A DNA stretch of 62,429 nucleotides from Zopfochytrium polystomum. Lineage: Eukaryota > Chytridiomycota > Chytridiomycetes > Chytridiales > Chytridiaceae. Below, piece after piece: positions 11,492 to 19,855 of the stretch. A model generated the notes under the pieces. That model did not search any database, was not told the origin of the DNA, and was given only the letters and a program-made list of their open reading frames with translations. The position numbers and the translations under genes were made by a program. The stretch's first letter is position 1. Each line of letters starts with the position of its first letter. The DNA lies in the NCBI GenBank assembly GCA_025765615.1, contig JAIVFJ010000337.1:1-62429 (forward strand), in the 5' to 3' direction.

Positions 11492-11725
11492 ATTAAGTGT
11501 ATACCCACTTTTTAACTGGTAATTGTGAGGATTACCACCCTGTCTCGACCTGCGTTTTGCTGGCAAAACGTGACTAGGCTTGGATTCCTACTCTTATTAT
11601 TTATTGGGTTTCCATACAGCCTTTGACTGGCTCTGTATGTCTGCCTCTGAGCTCTACTATTATTATTTATTATTGGCGATGTTACAGACAGAAAGACTCA
11701 GTCTTGATTCTAATTGCTGATACAA

Positions 11726-11800
11726 GGCTCCCTTGCTCAGTGGTTAGAGCGCTCCCTTCAATTGGGAAGGTGCCAAGTTTGAGACATGCTACTTGACAGA
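11726..11800 (+). repeat. tRNA-derived SINE-like head
   Basis: The segment starting GGCTCCCTTGCTCAGTGG has a perfect tRNA D-arm (GCTC..GAGC) with an A-box-like TTGCTCAGTGG. A 5-bp stem CCTTC/GAAGG follows, and then a degenerate B-box (AAGTTTGAGACA). The acceptor stem does not close and the anticodon loop is abnormal, so it is not a working tRNA. It resembles the promoter head of a tRNA-derived SINE. Confidence 0.5.
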
Positions 11801-12175
11801 CTGGGCAGAAATGCAAAGTCCTACTATGCCTGGCCAATGGCTCCTCACTTTTGGAAATGACTTAGGACTGAAACACTTCTGTGGGAGAAGTGCTAAGCCC
11901 AGATGGACAGAGTTAACAAGAGGATGGCAGAGCTTACAAGCCCTACCACCTGCTACCATGATGTAATACCTCATAAAAGGGTACGAGATCACAGGGGTTT
12001 TCTTTATCTTTTCATTGGTGATTTTTACTTATTTTTCCAATTAGTAATTTATCCTGTTTTTCCTGTTTTTCCTGTTTTCTCTTTTCTTTATTCCTTGTTG
12101 TCTCTGTCTGTGTCTTTTCTTTCTTGTGTGGCTGAGAGTGACTGTCTTCCTCTTTGCACCAACCAGCTCTCTCCA

Positions 12176-12282
12176 TCTCCTCCATCTTTCTTGGCAGCTG
12201 ATGCCAAGAAATGCTCCATGATTCTCTGAGCTGTCTTCCTTGTTTGATGGCTCAGCCCCATTGTTTGGTGACTCACTCCTCC
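12176..12282 (+). repeat. 0.1-kb dispersed repeat, copy 1
   Basis: Nearly identical to 31334-31440, from CTCCTCCA through GGTGACTCACTCCTCC, with a few substitutions and one small indel. Its nature is unknown; it may be part of a larger decayed element. Confidence 0.7.
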
Positions 12283-12504
12283 ACTCTCTTCTTTGCTGTT
12301 TTATTTATTGTTTTGTTCTTTTGTATATGTTTTCCCCTCTTTTCCCTTCCTTCTTCCTTCACCCTGCTGATTCCAACCCTTTCCTATTTAAGCAGCTGCC
12401 CCCCATCTTGTTGACTGTGAGAACCTGTGCCTGAAGTCCCTTGCCTGCCCTTTTCTTCCTGACTGTACGTAGAGCTGGGGGTGGCAGTCCCCTGGTGTGT
12501 GACA

Positions 12505-12562
12505 GGAGGTTGAAGTCCTCTTGGCCATGATGGCAGTGTACTGGGTTCAAGCCCCAGTGCAC
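12505..12562 (+). repeat. Second tRNA-like segment with good B-box
   Basis: Contains GGGTTCAAGCCCC inside a short ACTGG/CCAGT stem, matching an RNA polymerase III B-box and T-arm. A plausible A-box (CTTGGCCATGATGG) lies about 20 nt upstream. The spacing is too short for a complete tRNA, so a SINE relic is more likely. Confidence 0.4.
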
Positions 12563-13009
12563 CTCACCAATTCTGCATGCTGCTTAGGTTGGACTGGGTA
12601 GGAGCCACTTGGTGATGGAAGGATGGAGGGTAAATCTGTGGTGGTGCCTCTAGGTTCCTGTCAATACATCTAGTCAAATCCAGGTCTCTCAAGGGGATAT
12701 GAATGAGCTGTCTGGTCAGGTACTGCTGCAGGAATGGTCTCTCAGGTATGCCCCCTCTTCCCTGGTTGTTGGCTCCTGTGGCCTCTGGTGGGCCTGGTCT
12801 TCACTGGGTTCAGACCCTCTTTCTCTCAGATTAATGCCTGTGATGTCATGGTGCCACATTTGGGTGAGGGAGTGGGTGTTAACCTTCCTTGCTTCTAAGA
12901 TAGGGAATTCCTCTGGCTTGGTGAAGCAGATGTCTGTGTCCTAGTAAGATGAAGTAAGAAGAGTCCCACTGTCTCCCACCCCTGTGTGCCCCCTCCTTGG
13001 ATTGAGTTG

Positions 13010-13362
13010 TGTCAGGAACAGGGCAGGACAGGACAAGGCAGACAAGGAACTGAGGGGAGTGATGATTGTATTGGAAACAATAATTCACTTGAGGGATGGG
13101 ACAGGTCCCCCATCCCCCTTTTATACCTTTTGAGAGTGTTCCTTGTCAAGACTCAAAGAAAGTTCCAGAAAGAACAATTAGTAATACAATGATACCAATG
13201 ATACCAATGACAACAAGACAAGTCAGGAAAGCAAAGAAGGTTCCAGAAGGTTCCACAAGGTTCCATGAAGGAATGTTCTAGAAGGTTCCAGAAGGTTCCA
13301 GAAGGTTCCATGAAGGAATGTTCTAGAAGGTTCCAGAGGTTTCCAGAGGGTGATTCATAACA
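13010..13362 (-). repeat. 3' LTR of copy B (353 bp)
   Basis: Same length and termini as the 5' LTR with apparently one substitution, and directly follows the pol stop and polypurine tract. Confidence 0.93.
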
Positions 13363-16200
13363 TCATCTCCCCCTTTTAGGCCTCTTCTGCAACTTGGTGG
13401 GGTACCTGGTCTTGAACTCGAGCAGAAGGTCTTGGCAGTGAGTGAGGTTTGACTCAGGCTCCCAGGTGTTGTCAGCATCTGAGTAACCTTTCCACTTAAC
13501 AAGGAACTTGAGTGTTCTTCCAAACCACTTGGCATCCAAGATTTGTTCAACCTCAAATTCCTCTTCACCTTCTACCTCAACTGGAGGAGGAGGAGGAACA
13601 ACTCTGCCTGGAATGGAATTGGCCACAAACTTCTCTAAAAGGCTGACATGGAAAACTGGGTGGATCTTCATGGATGCAGGGAGATCCAGCTTGAAGGTGA
13701 CTGGATTGATTTGCTCCAAGATCTTGAAAGGTCCCAACTTGAGGTTGTCTAGCTTGGGACTTGGTCTTTTGGTCTGCAAGTTCTTCCTCAGAAGCCAAAC
13801 TTGCTGACCCACAGCAAGGTCATGGTCCATTCTGTGAGTGTTGGCAAATCTTGAGGCATCTTCTTGGGCTTGCTTCAGGGTGGAGTCCAGGAAGGAGTTG
13901 ATGATCTTGAGCTTATGTAAGTGTGAAGCCGCAGCAGGAGCTTGGACATTGGATAGGGTCTCTTGTCCCAGAAGATCTCCTCTTGGATTGAAGCCATAGG
14001 TTGCAAAGAAAGGAGATAGCTGGGTGCTTGAGTGGAGAGAATTGTTGAGAGCAAATTCTGCCAGTGGAAGGAGGGTGGGCCAATCATCCTGTTGATAGCT
14101 GACATAGCACCTCAAATACTGCTCCAGAGTCTGGTTTGTTCTTTCTGTTTGTCCATCAGTCTGAGGGTGATAAGCAGTTGACAGTTGAGACTTGATTCCA
14201 AGGGCTGCTGTGAGTGCTTTCCAAAATTGAGATCTGAACTGTGGTCCTCTGTCACTGACGATTGACTGAGGCAGCCCATGGAGCCTGAATATGTGCTGCA
14301 AAAACAGGTCTGCTGTTCCTTGTGCATCTATATTCTCAGTGCAGGGGATGAAATGGGCCAACTTTGTCCTTCTGCAGATGACAACAAGGATAGAGTCAAA
14401 TCCATGGGATGGGGGCAGTTTCACAATGAAGTCCATGGATATTGATGACCAAGGGCTGATGGCAATTGGGAGGGGCTCCAGAAGTCCATAGGGCTTGTGT
14501 CTGCTGGATTTATTTCTTTGACAGGTTTCACAGCTGCTGACATAGTTCTTGATGTACTTCCTCATGCCTGGCCAGTAGAAGTCTCTGGAAACAAGCTCAT
14601 ATGTCTTGTGCTCTCCTGGGTGTCCAGCTGTTGCTGCATCATGCCTTGTCTTGAGTATCTCAAGTTTTTCCTCTTCTTGGCTGATTTGAATCTTGTGAGG
14701 CTTGGGGTCCTTGGAAATAGCATGGGCCCACACACTGTCAGGAAGCAATGAAAGGTGTGTCTTGGATGGTGGGGTGAAACCATCTCCCCCTTCAGGTGCA
14801 AGGTCTGTTCTTCTTGACAGGGCATCAGCCACTGTGTTAAGGTGGCCAGGAGAATAGCACAGCTTAAAGTCATACTCAGAGAGCAGTTCAGCCCACCTGG
14901 CATGCCTCTGCTTGAGCAACCTCCTTGCCCTGAAGAAGGTGAGGTTCTTGTGATCAGAATAGACAGAGATGCCTTTAGAACCAGCCAAGTAGTGTCTCCA
15001 GAATTTGAATGCTTCCACAATTGCAAGCAACTCCTTGTCATGGACTGTGTAGTTACACTCAGCACTGTTCAGCTTCCTGGAGTAATATGCCACTGGATGC
15101 AGAGGAGCAGAGGGGTCCTGAGAGCTTGGCTGGGACAGAACAGCGCCAAGGGCATAGTCTGAGGCATCAGTTTCCAAGGTGAAGGGAAGCAAGGGATCCA
15201 CATGCTTAAGGAGTGGTGCACTTGTGGTTGCTGTCTTAAGAGCTAGCCAGGCTTGCTCTGCTGCTGGGGTCCATTCAAACTTGGTGGTCTTCTTGGTGAG
15301 ATCAGTGAGAGGCTTGGCTATGGCAGAATAGTTGGCAATGAAGGTTCTGTAGAAGTTGCAAAATCCAAGGAAGCTTTGAACATCCTTGATGGAATTTGGA
15401 GCCTTCCATTCAAGAATAGTTTGGATCTTGTCTGGTGCCATGGAGATCCCTTTGTCAGACACAATGAACCCCAAAAACTCAATGGAGGTCTTGTGGAATT
15501 CACACTTCTCCAGCTTTGCATAGAGGTGATGCTGTCTGAGTCTCTCCAAGACAGTCTTGACATGTCCCATATGGCTTGCAGTGTCAGATGAAAATACCAG
15601 GATATCATCCAGGTAGACAATGACAAAAAGGTCCAGAATATCCCTGAAGATGTCATTCATCATGCCTTGGAAAATAGCTGGAGCATTGGTAAGTCCAAAG
15701 GGCATAACCAAGTACTCAAAGTGACCGTATTTGCATCTGAAGGCAGTCTTCCATTGATCCTGGGACTTAATTCTGACCAAATTGTAGGCACCTCTGAGGT
15801 CAATCTTGGAAAATATCCTTGCATGGCTCAGTTTGTCCAGTAATTCAGAGATGAGAGGCAGTGGATAGCGGTTCTTGACTGTCATCTCATTGAGATCTCT
15901 GTAGTCCACACAGGGTCTCAGTCCCCCATCCTTCTTCTTGACAAAAAAGATGGGAGCTCCAGCTGGTGACTTGGAAGGTTGGATGAATCCCTTGTTCAGC
16001 ATTTCTTCAATGTATTCTTGGAGGGCCTTGGCTTCTGGTGGAGAGAGGTGGTACAGTGGCTTGAAAGGTGGGCTGCAAGTTTCATCCTTGAGTGGGATTT
16101 CACAGTCATAAGGCCTCTGAGCTGGTAGCAGGTCTGCCTTGGTCTTGGAAAACACATCAGCATAAGGGAGATATTCTTTTGGTAGCTTGGATGCCAGCAA
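13363..16200 (-). CDS. pol: Pol of copy B: RT, RNase H, integrase, chromodomain
   Basis: 945 residues counted from the first Met; synthesis probably continues from the protease frame rather than starting here. RT has [26 protein letters not shown] and the catalytic YLDD at about 196-199. RNase H begins [15 protein letters not shown] (about 343). The integrase HHCC zinc finger ends CETCQRNKS, and the core has DFIVKLPPSHG, SDRGPQF and the acidic residue before RTNQTLEQYL. The C-terminus is a chromodomain (VEQILDAKWFGR, LVKWKGY, NTWEPESNL), the mark of chromoviruses, which direct integration to particular chromatin. No disabling mutation is visible. Confidence 0.95.
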   Translation of the reverse strand: MLASKLPKEYLPYADVFSKTKADLLPAQRPYDCEIPLKDETCSPPFKPLYHLSPPEAKALQEYIEEMLNKGFIQPSKSPAGAPIFFVKKKDGGLRPCVDYRDLNEMTVKNRYPLPLISELLDKLSHARIFSKIDLRGAYNLVRIKSQDQWKTAFRCKYGHFEYLVMPFGLTNAPAIFQGMMNDIFRDILDLFVIVYLDDILVFSSDTASHMGHVKTVLERLRQHHLYAKLEKCEFHKTSIEFLGFIVSDKGISMAPDKIQTILEWKAPNSIKDVQSFLGFCNFYRTFIANYSAIAKPLTDLTKKTTKFEWTPAAEQAWLALKTATTSAPLLKHVDPLLPFTLETDASDYALGAVLSQPSSQDPSAPLHPVAYYSRKLNSAECNYTVHDKELLAIVEAFKFWRHYLAGSKGISVYSDHKNLTFFRARRLLKQRHARWAELLSEYDFKLCYSPGHLNTVADALSRRTDLAPEGGDGFTPPSKTHLSLLPDSVWAHAISKDPKPHKIQISQEEEKLEILKTRHDAATAGHPGEHKTYELVSRDFYWPGMRKYIKNYVSSCETCQRNKSSRHKPYGLLEPLPIAISPWSSISMDFIVKLPPSHGFDSILVVICRRTKLAHFIPCTENIDAQGTADLFLQHIFRLHGLPQSIVSDRGPQFRSQFWKALTAALGIKSQLSTAYHPQTDGQTERTNQTLEQYLRCYVSYQQDDWPTLLPLAEFALNNSLHSSTQLSPFFATYGFNPRGDLLGQETLSNVQAPAAASHLHKLKIINSFLDSTLKQAQEDASRFANTHRMDHDLAVGQQVWLLRKNLQTKRPSPKLDNLKLGPFKILEQINPVTFKLDLPASMKIHPVFHVSLLEKFVANSIPGRVVPPPPPVEVEGEEEFEVEQILDAKWFGRTLKFLVKWKGYSDADNTWEPESNLTHCQDLLLEFKTRYPTKLQKRPKRGR

Positions 16201-17021
16201 AGGTCTGATGGGTCCAAGTTCCTGTACTCTTCAGCAGTGGGGCTTGAATTCTTGACTGGGAACTGTGATTCTTGAATCTTTGACTGAGAGTTCTGTTCTT
16301 GGCAAAGACTGTGAGCTGTGGAACTTGAATCTTGAATGTGGACTGTGAACTGTGGTACTTGAATCTTTGACTGTGGGTTCTGTGAACAAGAGTCATGGCC
16401 ATGACTGTGAGCTCTATGAGCTCTACTTGAATCTTGACTGTGAACTGTGAACTGTGGAACTTGAGTCTTGGCTGGCTGTGAATCTTGAATCAAGGGCTTG
16501 AGAGCATGAGACTTGGAGGCTTCACTTGAGTTTTGGGTGACTGTTCCAATTGGTGGAGGTTGGACTTGACCAGTGACCCAATCAATGGCAGGGTTCTGGG
16601 CTTGCAGCCATGGTAATCCCAGGATGACAGAGAATGTGGGTGAGCCAAGATCCAATACTTCCAGATTGACCATGGATGGTGGAAAGTCTTGGATGTGGAG
16701 GTTTAGCTTGGTTTCATGGCTGATTTCCTTGAACAGAGCATGATTGGCAAAGTGGACCTTGAGGGGTGTGGATTTCTTGATCGTAGGAATGGCACAAGAC
16801 TTGGCAAGGGTGGCATCAATGATGTTGCAGGATGATCCAGAGTCTATAAGGGCCTTGGTTGTGATGGTTGACTTGGGTGAGAGTTGAATCTTGACATCCA
16901 TGGTGAGTTGGTGGGGCTTGGAATCTGAGGTGTTTGTGGTGCTGGTGGTGGTGATGAAACAGGGGCAGCTTGGAGGAGGGTCCAGGGAATTGCCCCTCAG
17001 TGAGCCTGGACCTGGGAGTTT
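15996..17021 (-). CDS. pro: Retropepsin-like protease region of copy B (-1 frame to gag)
   Basis: Open in the -1 frame relative to gag. It contains the aspartic protease active site DSGSS after KSTITTKALI and the flap-side ILGLPW motif, followed by a Ser/Gln repeat-rich linker. It matures the Gag and Pol polyproteins. The frame stays open to 15996, overlapping the pol frame, but homology to the protease-RT linker passes into the pol frame near 16205. A second -1 shift is therefore required to join it to RT. I see no canonical slippery heptamer there. The same junction is present in every copy in the window. Confidence 0.85.
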   Translation of the reverse strand, partial: KLPGPGSLRGNSLDPPPSCPCFITTTSTTNTSDSKPHQLTMDVKIQLSPKSTITTKALIDSGSSCNIIDATLAKSCAIPTIKKSTPLKVHFANHALFKEISHETKLNLHIQDFPPSMVNLEVLDLGSPTFSVILGLPWLQAQNPAIDWVTGQVQPPPIGTVTQNSSEASKSHALKPLIQDSQPAKTQVPQFTVHSQDSSRAHRAHSHGHDSCSQNPQSKIQVPQFTVHIQDSSSTAHSLCQEQNSQSKIQESQFPVKNSSPTAEEYRNLDPSDLCWHPSYQKNISLMLMCFPRPRQTCYQLRGLMTVKSHSRMKLAAHLSSHCTTSLHQKPRPSKNTLKKC

Positions 17022-17869
17022 GGGTGCTTCTTCCTTGGGCAGTCCTTGACAGCATGCTCCTTGGAGCCACAGTAAAAACACAGTCCCTGCTGGGCTCTCC
17101 TTGTTTTCTCCTCTTGGCTCAGAGGACCCTTAGGAAGTGTCTCAACTGCATCCACTTGCATGGGTTCAGGAACTGTAAGAGCTTGAGGAACTGGGGTAGG
17201 TCTTGATGTAGTTCCTACTTGTCTTTGCTTCAGCCTCTTGGAGTAGAGTCTGTTGTCAATCTTGATGGCAAGGAGAATGTACTCTTCCAAGGTCTCAGGG
17301 ATGTGCAGAGACTGGGAGAGCATGTCTTGGATAGACTCATGGAGACCATCATGGTACAGCTCCATCAGAGCTGCATCATTGTATCCAGAGTCTCTGGCTA
17401 GTTGCTTGAATTGGTTGGTGTAGGCCACACAAGATTGCTTTCCTTGCTTGATATGCTTGAGCTTGGATCTTGCTGTCCAAGATGCGTAGGGGTCACCAAA
17501 GGTAGCTTCCAGCCCCTCCCAGAGCTCTTGCAGGGTGGTGGGTGTGCTTGGGAGAGATCTGTACCATGATTGAGCTTGACCAGACAGGAGGGTGCTTGTG
17601 AAAAGAACCTTGACTTGCTCACTGGGAAATCTTGAAGGTTGGAGAAGGATGACATTCTCCACAGTGGCCATGAAGTTCCTAAGGTCTTTGGCCAGCCCAG
17701 TGAACTTGTCAGGGCTGGGAACCTTGGGCTCTCTTGCTTGGTTGGCTTGAGGCAGGGGAAGAGCTTGATGTTCTTGTTGGTGAAGTTGTTGTTGAAGCTG
17801 GTGCTGCTGGTGAAGGACTTGTTCTTGAAGTTGGTGTGTCTGTCTTGAAAGGGCTTGTAATTGGTCCAT
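16997..17869 (-). CDS. gag: Gag of chromovirus copy B
   Basis: 290 residues from the ATG at 17869. A Gln/His-rich N-terminus precedes a retrotransposon gag (capsid) domain (DKFTGLAKDLRNFMATVENV; SWYRSLPS; FKQLARDSGYNDAALMELYHDGL). A single CCHC zinc knuckle CFYCGSKEHAVKDC lies near residue 265. Gag forms the virus-like particle and packages element RNA. The stop at 16997-16999 is reached unless ribosomes shift at the CCCAAAC heptamer just upstream. Confidence 0.93.
   Translation of the reverse strand: MDQLQALSRQTHQLQEQVLHQQHQLQQQLHQQEHQALPLPQANQAREPKVPSPDKFTGLAKDLRNFMATVENVILLQPSRFPSEQVKVLFTSTLLSGQAQSWYRSLPSTPTTLQELWEGLEATFGDPYASWTARSKLKHIKQGKQSCVAYTNQFKQLARDSGYNDAALMELYHDGLHESIQDMLSQSLHIPETLEEYILLAIKIDNRLYSKRLKQRQVGTTSRPTPVPQALTVPEPMQVDAVETLPKGPLSQEEKTRRAQQGLCFYCGSKEHAVKDCPRKKHPNSQVQAH
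17018..17024 (-). promoter_or_regulatory. Candidate -1 ribosomal frameshift site CCCAAAC
   Basis: On the - strand, CCCAAAC lies in gag frame as C CCA AAC, fitting the X XXY YYZ rule for -1 slippage. It sits about 20 nt before the gag stop. Slippage moves the ribosome exactly into the protease frame. The site is also present in copy A and the array units. Confidence 0.7.
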
Positions 17870-17960
17870 CAAGGCTTGGAAGGCAGTTGCATCAGGGAAG
17901 GTCTTGTTTGGGTCAGATATGATGGCAGAGAGTAGTAGGAGAGGGTGAAGTGAATTATGA

Positions 17961-18313
17961 TGTCAGGAACAGGGCAGGACAGGACAAGGCAGACAAGGAA
18001 CTGAGAGGAGTGATGATTGTATTGGAAACAATAATTCACTTGAGGGATGGGACAGGTCCCCCATCCCCCTTTTATACCTTTTGAGAGTGTTCCTTGTCAA
18101 GACTCAAAGAAAGTTCCAGAAAGAACAATTAGTAATACAATGATACCAATGATACCAATGACAACAAGACAAGTCAGGAAAGCAAAGAAGGTTCCAGAAG
18201 GTTCCACAAGGTTCCATGAAGGAATGTTCTAGAAGGTTCCAGAAGGTTCCAGAAGGTTCCATGAAGGAATGTTCTAGAAGGTTCCAGAGGTTTCCAGAGG
18301 GTGATTCATAACA
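17961..18313 (-). repeat. 5' LTR of copy B (353 bp)
   Basis: Ends TG..CA like its partner. It is 45 bp longer than the array LTRs because a GAAGGTTCCA-type segment is duplicated, which increases the number of heat-shock pentamers. A TATA box lies on the - strand at 18070-18076. Confidence 0.93.
18187..18284 (-). promoter_or_regulatory. Heat-shock element cluster in copy B 5' LTR
   Basis: Alternating GAA and TTC triplets separated by 2 nt, the defining pattern of heat-shock factor sites. Three uninterrupted runs are present: 18187-18204 (4 units), 18222-18259 (8 units) and 18267-18284 (4 units). They lie about 110-215 bp upstream of the TATA box, the expected position for U3 activator sites. 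The identical arrangement is in the 3' LTR (8-unit run at 13271-13308). HSF binding itself is inference. Confidence 0.8.
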
Positions 18314-18910
18314 AGTTGGAACTTCTCCTTGGAGTGAGACAAGTTGTGTCTGGTTCTGTTAAGTGGAAAACAGTTCTGATTTAATTCAACAGACACCTCT
18401 GCACACTAACTGTTCCTTGTGTTTGCCCTCTGTGTCCAACCCCCTCCAACTTAGGGCTTGTCTTTGACAGAGAGGGAGCCTTGCTCCATGGTGGTGGCTC
18501 CAACAGACCAGGGTCTGGCCACTTTCCTCCCCACTCTCTTGTCTTCTTCAGTTGGATTGGAGTGCTGCACTTAGTGCCGCTCCCTGGAGCTTGCTGCATC
18601 TTGCACCTCCAGCATTGTTACCAGATTTCCCGGTCCCCTTTGGCTTTGGCTTTTGCCTCCCATTGGGCCCACAATGTGTCATGGACCAGAGAACCCTGCA
18701 CATTCTTTGCTAGTGTGCCACCTTTTCACAGTTGCCTTTGGTCTGAGTGTGAGGTTCTCTTTGTGTGTAATAAGAGTTTCTTTGTGTTTCTTGGGCTTCT
18801 TAAGACTCCAAATACATTGTCCTGTCTAGTGACCCCTAGACATCTCCTTTTTGCCCTTTTTCACTTTTCAGGATTGGTATTTAGGCCATTGCTCTATTTG
18901 CCACCCATAG
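18314..18910. other. Spacer downstream of copy B
   Basis: CpG-poor, TG/CA-rich sequence resembling the 11.5-13 kb spacer. No gene supported. The 5' exon(s) of the following gene were not found here. Confidence 0.4.
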
Positions 18911-19707
18911 CCCAGGGTGAGGATTTAGAGAGCACAGTCTCACAAACGTTCTTGGTGAATAGCGTGAGTGCGGAAGATTTCCCTGGGGGCTTCCGCGAGG
19001 ATGACCTGAAATCTCTGAAGGACTATGTGACGGCTCTCCCAAAAGCGGACCAGGAAGTCGCAAATAAGATTCTCGATCAGGTCACGCTCGCTGATCCCAC
19101 CCCAATAAATCCTGGTCCCTTCTTCCAATTCGGTTTACAATCTTTCCCCAAAGTACGTTTCCTGAATTTTAGTCTTATTTTGTCCATAATACTTTGTTAA
19201 CACTCAACATTTTCAGCTCGTTCGTGCTAAAAGAGCTGCTGATGGTTCCGGTTCTGCTAAGTCTTCATTCCGAAGCGGAAGTCGAGTGCAAGGATTCCGT
19301 GCAAGCTCCAAACCGAGTGGATCAAGTGGAACAGTAGGCAGCAAAGGCATTGACTCTAAAAAGCTTTTTCGCACAAACAAAAGCACACCAAGGTCAGTCC
19401 CTGATTTTCTTGACTTTCGGATATTAAATCTTTTCTACCCCTTGCAGGCAGAATTCTCAAAATATTCCTTGAGAAGCAGCCAAAGAAAGCAGCAACACTT
19501 CGCAAGCTGGCAAACGATGCAATAACGTCCTGGAAGCAAAACTGGAATACTTTTGTCACACGCTTGAATAATCAACGTCGAAGCAAATCCAACGCATCTG
19601 TTTCGACAAAAGCTCCAGTCAAACGAGTAAAGGCCGCCGATGAAATTTCTTTATTTTTTCACCCTTCACCACTTCCCACCACTCCTCTCCGCACCAATAA
19701 CTGCTGA
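18911..19707 (+). CDS. Unknown gene, 5' end not located (possible pseudogene)
   Basis: Three joined exons can be supported: about 18911-19152, 19217-19392 and 19452-19707, with GT-AG introns (64 and 59 nt) and consistent phase. The first exon reads acidic helical sequence (FREDDLKSLKDYVTALPK). The second is Ser/Lys-rich and the third is basic, including an ATLRKLANDAITSWK segment vaguely like a TFIIS N-terminal/LW domain. There is no in-frame ATG near the start; TAG and CAG acceptors at about 18868 and 18908 suggest a missing upstream exon. Repeat insertion may have removed the 5' end. Function unknown. Confidence 0.45.
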
Positions 19708-19855
19708 CCACACTGTTTTTTTTTTACTTTGATCGAGCCTTCATAGTCTTTGCGGTCGTACTCGTACCAACTTTTCCAGTATTTACAGCAGGCTTAGCGG
19801 CAGCGGTCATTCTTGTCTTTCGTCTTGCAGGCGCTGCTTTCGCCTTGGTGTTGGG

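Larger units (their letters stand above)
11492..13009. other. Repeat-rich spacer before retroelement copy B
   Basis: CpG-poor DNA with TTATTATTTATT-type A/T runs, two tRNA-like promoter heads (listed separately) and a 0.1-kb dispersed repeat (12176-12282). No coding gene is supported. Confidence 0.55.
13010..18313 (-). mobile_element. Intact-looking Ty3/gypsy chromovirus (copy B)
   Basis: A 5.3-kb LTR retrotransposon on the - strand. It has 353-bp LTRs at both ends and a perfect 5-bp target duplication AGTTG at 13005-13009 and 18314-18318. Order from its 5' end: LTR, leader, gag, protease, RT/RNase H/integrase/chromodomain, LTR. I see one difference between the two LTRs (near 13056 versus 18007), indicating very recent insertion. 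The purine-rich tract next to the 3' LTR (AAAAGGGGGAGATGA) overlaps the end of pol and fits a polypurine tract. No classical tRNA primer-binding site starting TGG follows the 5' LTR. gag, pro and pol lie in three successive -1 frames. Confidence 0.93.

Noticed and set aside
11726..11800. Functional tRNA gene
   Set aside because: The acceptor stem does not pair, the anticodon loop is abnormal and the T-arm is degenerate; a SINE-like head fits better.
18481..18910. Extension of the 18.9-kb gene upstream to an ATG at 18481
   Set aside because: The frame is open but the sequence is repeat-like and Cys/His/Ser-random, with splice-acceptor-like sites just before the coding part.
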